Shown here in pieces: positions 1-5,986 of a DNA stretch of 5,986 bases. This stretch comes from Bacteroidales bacterium UBA2030. Lineage in GTDB: Bacteria; Bacteroidota; Bacteroidia; Bacteroidales; TTA-H9. Each line of letters starts with the position of its first letter. The stretch's first letter is position 1. The notes under the pieces are model-generated. The model was given only the letters and a program-made list of their open reading frames with translations, ran no database searches and was not told the DNA's origin. The stretch is taken from the NCBI GenBank assembly GCA_002332755.1, contig DDBO01000037.1:1-5986 (forward strand), in the 5' to 3' direction. The translations under genes were made by a program, and so were the position numbers.

Positions 1-3000
1 CATCTCTTACGAATGGGGGAGCTCCGTTCAGTAATTGGTATTGGGATTTTGGGGATCCTTTATCAGGTAATAATAACATTAGCTATCTTCCTTCACCCAC
101 ACATATTTATAATGAAGCCGGAACTTATGACGTGATGCTGGTGGCTTTTAATAGCGCTGGTTGCAGCGATACCGTTATCCGGCAAGTTGTGGTAAGTGAT
201 TTACCAACAGCTTCATTTACAGCACCTGAAGTTTGTTTGGGTGAGCCTACCCAGTTTACCAGCACTTCAACTCCAAACAGTGGCGCTCTGATGAGTTTCG
301 ACTGGGATTTTGGCGACGGGAGCCCACATTCCAACATTGCTAATCCTCAGCATTTATACAATGCTTCCGGAACCTATCAGGTAACCCTCACAGTGACCAA
401 TACCCCGGGTTGTATATCTTCGATTACTCAACCGGTTGCTGTAAATGCTTTGCCGCAAAGTGCTTTCCAGGTTTCTTTGCTAAACTGTGAAGGAGCGGAG
501 GTGAATTTCGATGACCAGTCGACAGCCTCACAAGGTTATATTACGCAATGGATCTGGGATTTTGGAGATGGCTCTTCTGTTACTATCAATTTCCCGGATT
601 TGCCTGACGTGACCCATGTGTATGCAAATGCTGGTACTTATCTGGCTACCCTTACTGTGACGACTAACCTGGGTTGCCAGCATTCTTCTTCGCAAACATT
701 AACAGTAGCCCATGCACCGGTTGCTAATTTTATTTATTCCAACAATTGTCAGGGACAGGCTGTGTTCTTTACGGATCAGAGTCAACTCAATGGTGGAGGA
801 ATTCTCGCTGGTTGGTTATGGGATTTTGGAGATCCGGCCTCGGGAAATTACAATACCTCCACGCAGCAGAATCCAATGCATATTTTTACAGGTGCCGGAA
901 CCTACAATGTAAAACTAATTGTAACCAATATAGGTGGTTGCACCGACACTATCATTAAGCCGGTAGATGTGGCTCCGGCACCGGTGGCACAATTCACGGC
1001 TGACAGTGCCTGCCTGGGTAATCCTACGCATTTTCAGGATCTGTCGGTACCCAACGCCTCATCGATTACCACTTGGTTGTGGAGCTTTGGCGATGGTTAT
1101 TCTTCGACCTTACAGAATCCTGAGCATACCTATTCCAGTTGGGGTACATACACGGTTACCCTGAGTGTTACCAATAGTAACGGATGCCAGCATGATACTG
1201 CCATGCAGGTTATGGTGAAACCTCTCCCCACAACTGCATTCACTTACCAGGGATCTTGCACCGGTTCGGCTACTCAATTTTCCGACCTAAGCTCCACACC
1301 TCAAGGTGCTATAGTTCAGTGGGATTGGCAGTTCGGAGACGGGAGTACATCCAATCAGCAAAATCCTGAACATGTGTATGCGACAGGTGGAACTTATACT
1401 GTGACGCTAACTACCACCAACAGCTTGGGTTGTACTTCTTTCTATCAGCAAATGGTGAACTTATATAATGCCCCGACTGCTGCTTTTAATGCCTACTCCG
1501 TTTTCTGCCCCAAAGGCCAGGTCAGTTTTCAGGATATTTCCAATGGTAACGGTGTGCCCGTTACATGGAGGCTGTGGGATTTTGGTAATGGATTTACAAG
1601 TCAGGCCGCTAATCCTGTAAATGTGTATTCCATTACAGATACCTGTTATACAGTTACCTTTATTGCAGGAAATGCTTACGGTTGTTCGGATACGACGTCA
1701 CAGGTCGTCTGCGTTAAACCCGGATTTGATTTTACCATTCAGGCCGATCCCGGCTGCGTGGGTACACCCACTCAATTCCAGGCTGTTAATCTTGCCCAGG
1801 GCGACACACTGCAATATGTAAGATGGTATTTTGGTGATCCCGCCTCAGGTTCTTTAAATCTCAGCACCAGTCATAATCCCGAGCATGTTTACCAACAAAC
1901 CGGTACCTACCTGGTAATGCTTAAGGCATGGAACAGTGATAATTGTGTAGATTCGGTTTACAGACTGCTGGAAATTGTGCCTCCGCCTCTGGCTCAGTTT
2001 AGTTACCTGGAAAATATTCCTCATTGTGATACGACATTGACCTTTGGAAATCAGGTGATTACTTATGGTGTTGAACTCGACAGTCTGGTATGGAATTTCG
2101 GCGATGGAAGCATAGAACGCCAGCAGAAACCTGTTCCTTCCACAATTACCCATCGTTTCCCAGCATATGGTTCTTACCAGGTTAGCCTTAGCGCTTATGC
2201 AGAAAACCGCTGCTTCGACCAAATTTCGAAAATGGTAACCGTAAAGTGCCTTACGGCATCATTTACCTCAGATACACTGGTATGCACAAATATGCCATTG
2301 ACCCTGAAAGATATATCGGGGCCTGAAATTTCCATTACGCATTGGCTGTGGCTGTTTGGAGATGGTCAGTATCTGGAATATACCAGCAGACAGCCCGAGA
2401 TATCGCATGTTTATCATTCTCCTGGTAACTATCCAATAAAGCTGGTGGTTAGTGGTATGGTGAATGGACAAAACGTACAAGACAGTATTTCCCGGATGAT
2501 TTATGTATTACCGGGCCCCTTGGCCAGTTTCGAAGCCAGTCGGCTTTGCATGGGTGATACCGTACTTTTCGTGGATAAAAGCGTGGCTGCCTATGATAGC
2601 ATCCTTAGCTGGAAATGGAAATTCGGCGATGGTAAAATTTCCCTGGAACGTAATCCCGGCCATGTTTACCCGACTTATTCCTCGCTGTGGAATGTTGAGC
2701 TTGAGGTCAGCACCTATGCCGGATGCAGAGATACGGCGACCAAAGCAATACAGTTGGAACCCAAGCTTGTAGTAATGCTATCACCCTCGCAATTGCTCTA
2801 TTGTGGTGAAATGACCGACATTGAATTCCAGGATACTTCAGGTGTGGCTTACAAATCCTATCAGTGGATATGGGGTGATGGAGATACCACCTTTACAGCC
2901 GAGCCCCAGGCAATACATGCTTATGCTTCGGGAGTGTTCAGCCCTCGTCTTGTAGTTGAAACGGAAGGTAAATGCCGAGGAATAGCCGAAGCCTTGATTA

Positions 3001-3575
3001 AAGTCAGACCATCGCCTGTGGCAGAAATATATCTGGATAAGAATTCTGTAAGTGTCGCTGACCCTGTAATCAATTTCGCCGACAGGTCTCAAGCCGGAAA
3101 TTCCCCTGTTGTTCAGTGGCAATGGTATCTGCAAGATACGGTGGAGATAAGCACTAAACAGGCTTTCCCCATGAATTTCGGTCAACCTGCTACGGGAAGC
3201 CCGGTATTGGACCCCGGGACTTACAAGGTTACTTTATGGGTAACAAATGCTGAGGGTTGCAGCGATTCTGCCTCTGCATATTTCTCCTTGGTGTCGGTGC
3301 CAATGATGTTTGTCCCCAATGCCTTCTCACCGGATGGCGATGGCACCAACGATCTCTTCATACCCAAAATAAGTAATTATGGCAGTGAAGGATATACTCT
3401 TAGAATTTATAACCGGTGGGGATTGCAGGTATTTGAAACAAACGATATAAATGCCGGATGGGATGGCACATTCAAGGGTTCGCCCTGCCCTGCCGGTACT
3501 TATTTATGGGTGGTGAGTCTCAAGACTTCATTGCGTATAGAAACAATCAAGGGAAGTGTAATTCTTATCCGATAA
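1..3575 (+). CDS. Giant multi-PKD-domain surface protein with type IX secretion type B sorting domain (5' partial)
   Basis: The reading frame is open from the window edge (first full codon at 3) to a TAA at 3573-3575, giving 1190 codons. The true start and any signal peptide lie upstream. Twelve PKD modules are marked by W-x-FGDG-type motifs beginning at 42, 303, 555, 819, 1080, 1326, 1575, 1824, 2091, 2349, 2616 and 2865. Most also carry an H-x-[YF] strand, a G-T-Y-x-V-x-L strand and a cysteine near each end. A thirteenth, degenerate module spans about 3015-3299. The C-terminus (3303-3572) matches the CHU_C/type B sorting domain, with FVPNAFSPDGDGTND near its start and KGSVILIR at the end. 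In this family the C-terminal domain directs export across the outer membrane by the type IX system. PKD modules are beta-sandwich folds often found in adhesins and secreted enzymes. I infer a secreted or surface-attached adhesin-like protein. No catalytic domain is visible here, but one could lie upstream. Confidence 0.95.
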   Translation, partial: SLTNGGAPFSNWYWDFGDPLSGNNNISYLPSPTHIYNEAGTYDVMLVAFNSAGCSDTVIRQVVVSDLPTASFTAPEVCLGEPTQFTSTSTPNSGALMSFDWDFGDGSPHSNIANPQHLYNASGTYQVTLTVTNTPGCISSITQPVAVNALPQSAFQVSLLNCEGAEVNFDDQSTASQGYITQWIWDFGDGSSVTINFPDLPDVTHVYANAGTYLATLTVTTNLGCQHSSSQTLTVAHAPVANFIYSNNCQGQAVFFTDQSQLNGGGILAGWLWDFGDPASGNYNTSTQQNPMHIFTGAGTYNVKLIVTNIGGCTDTIIKPVDVAPAPVAQFTADSACLGNPTHFQDLSVPNASSITTWLWSFGDGYSSTLQNPEHTYSSWGTYTVTLSVTNSNGCQHDTAMQVMVKPLPTTAFTYQGSCTGSATQFSDLSSTPQGAIVQWDWQFGDGSTSNQQNPEHVYATGGTYTVTLTTTNSLGCTSFYQQMVNLYNAPTAAFNAYSVFCPKGQVSFQDISNGNGVPVTWRLWDFGNGFTSQAANPVNVYSITDTCYTVTFIAGNAYGCSDTTSQVVCVKPGFDFTIQADPGCVGTPTQFQAVNLAQGDTLQYVRWYFGDPASGSLNLSTSHNPEHVYQQTGTYLVMLKAWNSDNCVDSVYRLLEIVPPPLAQFSYLENIPHCDTTLTFGNQVITYGVELDSLVWNFGDGSIERQQKPVPSTITHRFPAYGSYQVSLSAYAENRCFDQISKMVTVKCLTASFTSDTLVCTNMPLTLKDISGPEISITHWLWLFGDGQYLEYTSRQPEISHVYHSPGNYPIKLVVSGMVNGQNVQDSISRMIYVLPGPLASFEASRLCMGDTVLFVDKSVAAYDSILSWKWKFGDGKISLERNPGHVYPTYSSLWNVELEVSTYAGCRDTATKAIQLEPKLVVMLSPSQLLYCGEMTDIEFQDTSGVAYKSYQWIWGDGDTTFTAEPQAIHAYASGVFSPRLVVETEGKCRGIAEALIKVRPSPVAEIYLDKNSVSVADPVINFADRSQAGNSPVVQWQWYLQDTVEISTKQAFPMNFGQPATGSPVLDPGTYKVTLWVTNAEGCSDSASAYFSLVSVPMMFVPNAFSPDGDGTNDLFIPKISNYGSEGYTLRIYNRWGLQVFETNDINAGWDGTFKGSPCPAGTYLWVVSLKTSLRIETIKGSVILIR
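3..3299 (+). repeat. Tandem array of 13 PKD modules within gene 1
   Basis: The start-to-start distances between successive motif tryptophans are 261, 252, 264, 261, 246, 249, 249, 267, 258, 267 and 249 bases, or 82 to 89 residues per module. The first module is cut by the window edge. The motif is WDFGDG in modules 2 and 3, and FGDP in modules 1, 4 and 8. Module 5 has WSFGDG, 6 has WQFGDG, 7 has WDFGNG, 9 has WNFGDG, 10 has WLFGDG, 11 has WKFGDG and 12 has WIWGDG. Module 13 has WYLQD in its place. Most modules have one cysteine in the first strand (for example VCLG, NCEG, ACLG) and one in the G-C pair after the GTYxVxL strand. This suggests an intramodule disulfide in an extracytoplasmic protein. 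The repeats are conserved in protein but clearly diverged in DNA. Confidence 0.93.
3303..3572 (+). other. Type IX secretion type B C-terminal sorting domain (CHU_C family)
   Basis: About 90 residues at the end of gene 1 have the layout of the CHU_C, or gliding motility-associated C-terminal, family. They begin with FVPNAFSPDGDGTNDLF, continue through a strand LRIYNRWGLQVFET, then GWDGTFKG, then CPAGTYLWVV, and finish with KGSVILIR just before the stop. In Bacteroidota this domain is a signal for the type IX secretion machinery, which exports proteins over the outer membrane to the surface or medium. It implies that the protein also has a Sec signal peptide at its unseen N-terminus and that PorV- and SprA-type components are encoded elsewhere in the genome. 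The domain appears complete, with no frameshift. Confidence 0.93.
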
Positions 3576-3654
3576 TATCCTGAAGGTGAATTTAAAAAGT
3601 AAAACCAAAGTGATTCTTCAAATGAATGGACAAGCTGATTTGAAACAAAACAAT
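3576..3654. other. Short intergenic spacer, no terminator seen
   Basis: These 79 bases between the stop of gene 1 and the chosen start of gene 2 are A-rich. I see no stable GC-rich hairpin followed by a T run, and no convincing Bacteroidota promoter (a TTG near -33 with TAnnTTTG near -7). The only pairing noticed is TGAAG (3581-3585) with CTTCA (3616-3620), separated by 30 bases, which is too weak to call. The frame of gene 2 is already open from 3562, so part of this spacer would be coding if an upstream start such as ATG 3622 is used. The short gap and the lack of signals favour co-transcription of the two genes. Confidence 0.6.
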
Positions 3655-3765
3655 ATGAATCCTATGAATTCGGTAGGGAAAAAGACAAAACAAACCTTTA
3701 TCCGTACTTTTCTGGGTGGGCTGTTTCTGGTGGCTTTTAGTTTTATTCCCTTTAGTACATGGGGG
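3655..3765 (+). other. Predicted Sec signal peptide of gene 2
   Basis: The N-terminus has a basic stretch (GKKTKQTFIR), then a hydrophobic core (TFLGGLFLVAFSFIPF), then a short polar end STWG before QCSVNAGPDV. Cleavage after TWG would leave a mature N-terminal glutamine, which is common in exported Bacteroidota proteins. The residue before the cysteine is Q, so the lipobox rule for lipoproteins is not met and a type I signal peptide is more likely. The exact cleavage site is inferred by eye. Confidence 0.85.
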
Positions 3766-5986
3766 CAATGTTCGGTAAATGCCGGTCCCGATGTGAGTAT
3801 ATGCAGCGGAGGATCTGTTCAATTAAATGCTACGTTTACCGGGAATGCGGGTGGGGCAACTAATTATTCCTGGTCTCCCGCTACCGGGTTAAGCGCAACA
3901 AATATTCCCAATCCTGTCGCCAGCCCTACTACAACCACTACTTATACTGTAACTGCAACGGTAACCGGTGGATCTTGTCCAGGTACTTATACAGACCAGG
4001 TAACGGTTACAGTTAATCCTAACCCTACCGCTAATTTTACGGCAGCCGACAATGTTTGTGCCAATCTTTCGGTTCAGTTTACAAATACAAGTACAGGAAA
4101 TAATTTGAGCTATAGTTGGAATTTTGACGATCCGGGTAGCGGAGCCAACAATACCAGCACGGCTGCAAATCCTTTACATACATTTCAGACCGATATTATC
4201 GGATGCGGTACTAAAAGTTACAATGTCAATCTTACGGTAACCGATGCTAATGGATGTACAGCCAGTACAAATAAAACTGTGACGGTAAAGAAATTGCCGG
4301 AGGCCTCTCTTTCTCATGTTAATGCAATTTCAGTTCCATTTCAACAATGTTCAGCAACACCGTCTAACTTTTATGTTGAGGTCTCTCCTTCAGGAACAAT
4401 TTGTCCTACCTCAGTTTATTCTATAAATTGGGGTGATGGAGCTACTTATGGGCCCAATTCTTCCGGTGCGACTAACCATACATATACCGGGATGGGAAGC
4501 TGGAGTTTAACTTACACAGTTTCCAATAATGGTTGCTCCAATACTACTACATATAATGTATTTAATGGGACAAATCCTACTTTTAATTTTTCCCTTCCTT
4601 CAGGAACCCAAACAACGGGTTGCGCCCCTTTTACCTTACCCTTTCAGGTGGTAAACTGGCAATCAAACACCAATGATACCCAGTATCAGTTTGATCCTGG
4701 GGATAATAGTGGTATCCTGTCATATTCCCAGTCAAATATGGTTAGCCTTATTCCATATACATTTACCCAATCGTCAAGCAATACACAATTCAACTGGAAC
4801 AGCCAACAATACTACAATGCTTATTTGGTGAAGCTTACAGCTACTAACAACTGTGGAATATATCAAGAGACTATTTATCCAATTAAAGTCAATAAAGCCC
4901 CTCAGGCCAGTTTTACTACGAATTTATCTCAAAACATGGGTTGTGTTAATACGCCGGTTTCATTTACCAATACTTCCCAGGTCGGGGCTTGGATAACAGG
5001 TACCACAAGTCCACAACAAGTTGGCAGAAAATCAACTTTCGTATGGGAGTTTGGCGATGGTACAAAGCAAACCCTGCCGAATATTGAGCCTGAACAAATT
5101 GGAACTGCAGGCTCTGCGACACATACCTATTCTTCTCCAGGGGTATACGTAGTAAAGTTAAAAGCAGCTAATTTTGGCACAGAAACCTGTGATACAACTC
5201 TTTACGAAAATACTATTTGTATTAACCCATCTGTAACAACTGCCAATGTAGGTTTTAATGTGGACGTAACGGAGGGTTGTCGGCCTTTGGTGGTTACAAC
5301 TACCAATACTTCTACGGTGCCCAATACCTGCGGTAATCTTACGTATCTATGGGGTGTAACGTATAGCAATACGGGCAATTGTGGTTCAGGCACGGGAAGC
5401 TGGATTTTTGAGAGTGGAAGTGCAACCTCAACGGCTCCAAAATTCAGATTCAATGATGCAGGTACTTATACATTGACACTTACCGTAAGCAATAATTGTG
5501 GTAGTGCATCTTACCAGAGGGTGATAACGGTGAAAGATAAACCGCAGGTCAATGTTGCCTCTTTGCCTGATATTTGCGCCGGTGAATCGGTTACCCCGAC
5601 AGCCACTTTTAACACTTGTTACGGCCCAATTACCGCATACAATTGGAATATGCCGGGGGGTACTCCCTCTTCATCGAACCAGGCTAATCCCGGAAGTGTG
5701 GTATATAATTCCGCCGGAACCTTCACTATCACTGCCTCTGCAACCAACGCCTGCGGGACTACTAACAGCAGCACTAACTTAACGGTTAAGCCCAGGCCAA
5801 CTCCGTCTATAACCTCAGGTCCTAGTTCGGTGTGCATAAATTCAACAACCACTTACGAGACTCAATCGGGTATGACTGGATACACCTGGAGTGTCACCAG
5901 TGGAGTAATTAACTCGGGGTCGGGTACAAATTCTATTTCTGTAACATGGACCACAGTAGGCAATGGATCTGTATCGGTAAATTTTA
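3655..5986 (+). CDS. Large secreted protein with Ig-like and PKD-like modules (3' partial)
   Basis: The frame stays open to the window edge with no stop, giving about 777 codons from this start. ATG 3655 was chosen because the bases before it are A-rich (GAAACAAAACAAT), as is usual for Bacteroidota starts, and because it gives a signal peptide of ordinary length. ATG 3622 and ATG 3664 are in frame and possible. The layout is: signal peptide (3655-3765); Ig-like module (about 3769-4020); PKD with WNFDDP (4117); PKD-like with NWGDG (4426); a module with FDPGD (4690); PKD with WEFGDG (5044); two divergent PKD-like modules ending in N-N-C-G and N-A-C-G strands (about 5233-5565 and 5566-5805); and the start of a PKD_6-like module. 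The protein is rich in Thr, Ser and Asn. I infer an exported surface or extracellular protein. The sorting domain expected at its C-terminus is out of view, and no enzyme domain is seen, so its function is unknown. Confidence 0.92.
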   Translation, partial: MNPMNSVGKKTKQTFIRTFLGGLFLVAFSFIPFSTWGQCSVNAGPDVSICSGGSVQLNATFTGNAGGATNYSWSPATGLSATNIPNPVASPTTTTTYTVTATVTGGSCPGTYTDQVTVTVNPNPTANFTAADNVCANLSVQFTNTSTGNNLSYSWNFDDPGSGANNTSTAANPLHTFQTDIIGCGTKSYNVNLTVTDANGCTASTNKTVTVKKLPEASLSHVNAISVPFQQCSATPSNFYVEVSPSGTICPTSVYSINWGDGATYGPNSSGATNHTYTGMGSWSLTYTVSNNGCSNTTTYNVFNGTNPTFNFSLPSGTQTTGCAPFTLPFQVVNWQSNTNDTQYQFDPGDNSGILSYSQSNMVSLIPYTFTQSSSNTQFNWNSQQYYNAYLVKLTATNNCGIYQETIYPIKVNKAPQASFTTNLSQNMGCVNTPVSFTNTSQVGAWITGTTSPQQVGRKSTFVWEFGDGTKQTLPNIEPEQIGTAGSATHTYSSPGVYVVKLKAANFGTETCDTTLYENTICINPSVTTANVGFNVDVTEGCRPLVVTTTNTSTVPNTCGNLTYLWGVTYSNTGNCGSGTGSWIFESGSATSTAPKFRFNDAGTYTLTLTVSNNCGSASYQRVITVKDKPQVNVASLPDICAGESVTPTATFNTCYGPITAYNWNMPGGTPSSSNQANPGSVVYNSAGTFTITASATNACGTTNSSTNLTVKPRPTPSITSGPSSVCINSTTTYETQSGMTGYTWSVTSGVINSGSGTNSISVTWTTVGNGSVSVNF
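3769..4020 (+). other. Ig-like module at the mature N-terminus of gene 2
   Basis: This module follows the signal peptide directly. It has the pattern AGPDVSICSGGSVQLNA, then YSWSPATGLS, then NPVASPTTTTTYTVT, and ends in a DQVTVTV strand. This pattern recurs in large Bacteroidota surface proteins and is distinct from the FGDG-type PKD modules that follow. It contains cysteines at CSVN, ICSG and SCPG. Its role is probably structural or adhesive, and no ligand can be read from the sequence. Confidence 0.75.
4021..5805 (+). repeat. Series of six divergent PKD-like modules in gene 2
   Basis: Module boundaries are approximate: 4021-4320 (WNFDDPGSG, ends D-A-N-G-C), 4321-4578 (NWGDG, H-T-Y, N-N-G-C), 4579-4905 (FDPGD, N-N-C-G), 4906-5232 (WEFGDG, H-T-Y, GVYVVKL), 5233-5565 (GTYTLTL then N-N-C-G, no FGDG) and 5566-5805 (YNWNMPGG, GTFTITA, N-A-C-G). 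Lengths run from about 80 to 110 residues and vary much more than in gene 1. Only the fourth has an intact FGDG motif. Several carry long loop insertions, for example between the first strand and WEFGDG. Several terminal strands use C-G where gene 1 uses G-C. The modules are most likely extracellular beta-sandwich spacers or adhesive units. Confidence 0.8.
5806..5986 (+). other. PKD_6-like module, cut by the window end
   Basis: The last 60 residues visible in gene 2 read SGPSSVCINSTTTYE, then GYTWSVTSGVI, then SGSGTNSISVTWTTVGNGSVSVNF. This layout (C-x-N, Y-x-W-x-V, G-x-G-T-x-S-I-x-V-x-W, then G-x-G-x-V-x-V) resembles the PKD_6 'PKD-like' family of Bacteroidota surface proteins. It is a different module class from the FGDG-type PKD units. 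The assignment was made by eye. Confidence 0.7.

Noticed and set aside
1854..2222. A 122-codon open frame on the - strand inside gene 1
   Set aside because: It is antisense to well-conserved PKD modules, has no recognisable domain and no gene-like context. It is a shadow of the real coding frame.
42..2882. Regularly spaced repeats suggestive of a CRISPR-like or satellite array
   Set aside because: The periodicity is in the protein motif only, units are about 250 bases, the frame is continuous and the DNA copies are diverged. It is a protein domain array.
2838..3185. A 115-codon open frame on the - strand inside gene 1
   Set aside because: It lies antisense to modules 12 and 13, with no family resemblance or upstream signal, so it is a chance open frame.
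3576..3624. Possible hairpin terminator (TGAAG at 3581 with CTTCA at 3616)
   Set aside because: A five-base AT-rich stem with a 30-base loop and no T run is not a credible terminator.
3736..3771. Possible lipoprotein signal (cysteine right after the hydrophobic segment of gene 2)
   Set aside because: The residues before the cysteine are W-G-Q. A lipobox needs G, A or S at -1, so a type I signal peptide cleaved after TWG fits better.
3592..3822. A 76-codon open frame on the - strand across the gene 1/gene 2 junction
   Set aside because: It overlaps the signal peptide and first module of gene 2, and its translation is low-complexity without a domain. A chance frame is more likely.
3562..5986. 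Possible frameshift or pseudogene in gene 2, since no stop codon closes it
   Set aside because: Reading codon by codon gives an unbroken frame with consistent modules up to the last base, so the gene simply runs off the window.

Overview
The window holds parts of two very large, secreted, multi-domain surface proteins on the + strand, and nothing else that I can support. The source is most likely a member of the Bacteroidota. The first protein ends in a type B C-terminal sorting domain of the type IX secretion system (the CHU_C or 'gliding motility-associated C-terminal' family), which is characteristic of that phylum. Both proteins are arrays of PKD and Ig-like modules of the style common in Bacteroidota, and there is no clear Shine-Dalgarno sequence before the second gene. 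I cannot name a genus.

Positions 1-3575 are the 3' part of gene 1, whose 5' end lies outside the window. The 1190 codons seen encode twelve PKD modules with a recognisable W-x-FGDG-type motif at a regular spacing of 82 to 89 residues. A thirteenth module follows in which the motif has decayed, and then a C-terminal type B sorting domain (about 3303-3572) that ends at a TAA stop.

Positions 3576-3654 are a short spacer with no visible terminator or promoter. Positions 3655-5986 are the 5' part of gene 2. It has a Sec signal peptide, a Bacteroidota-type Ig-like module and then six further PKD-like modules of several different subclasses. It is still open at the window edge, where the last module is cut.

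The two genes are on the same strand with a short gap, so they are probably co-transcribed. Each probably makes an exported cell-surface or extracellular protein with adhesive or structural modules. No enzyme domain is visible in either fragment, so substrate and partners cannot be stated. The window looks like a fairly ordinary Bacteroidota surface-protein locus. The points worth a second look concern repeat evolution and cysteine placement, and I saw no sign of a new type of system.
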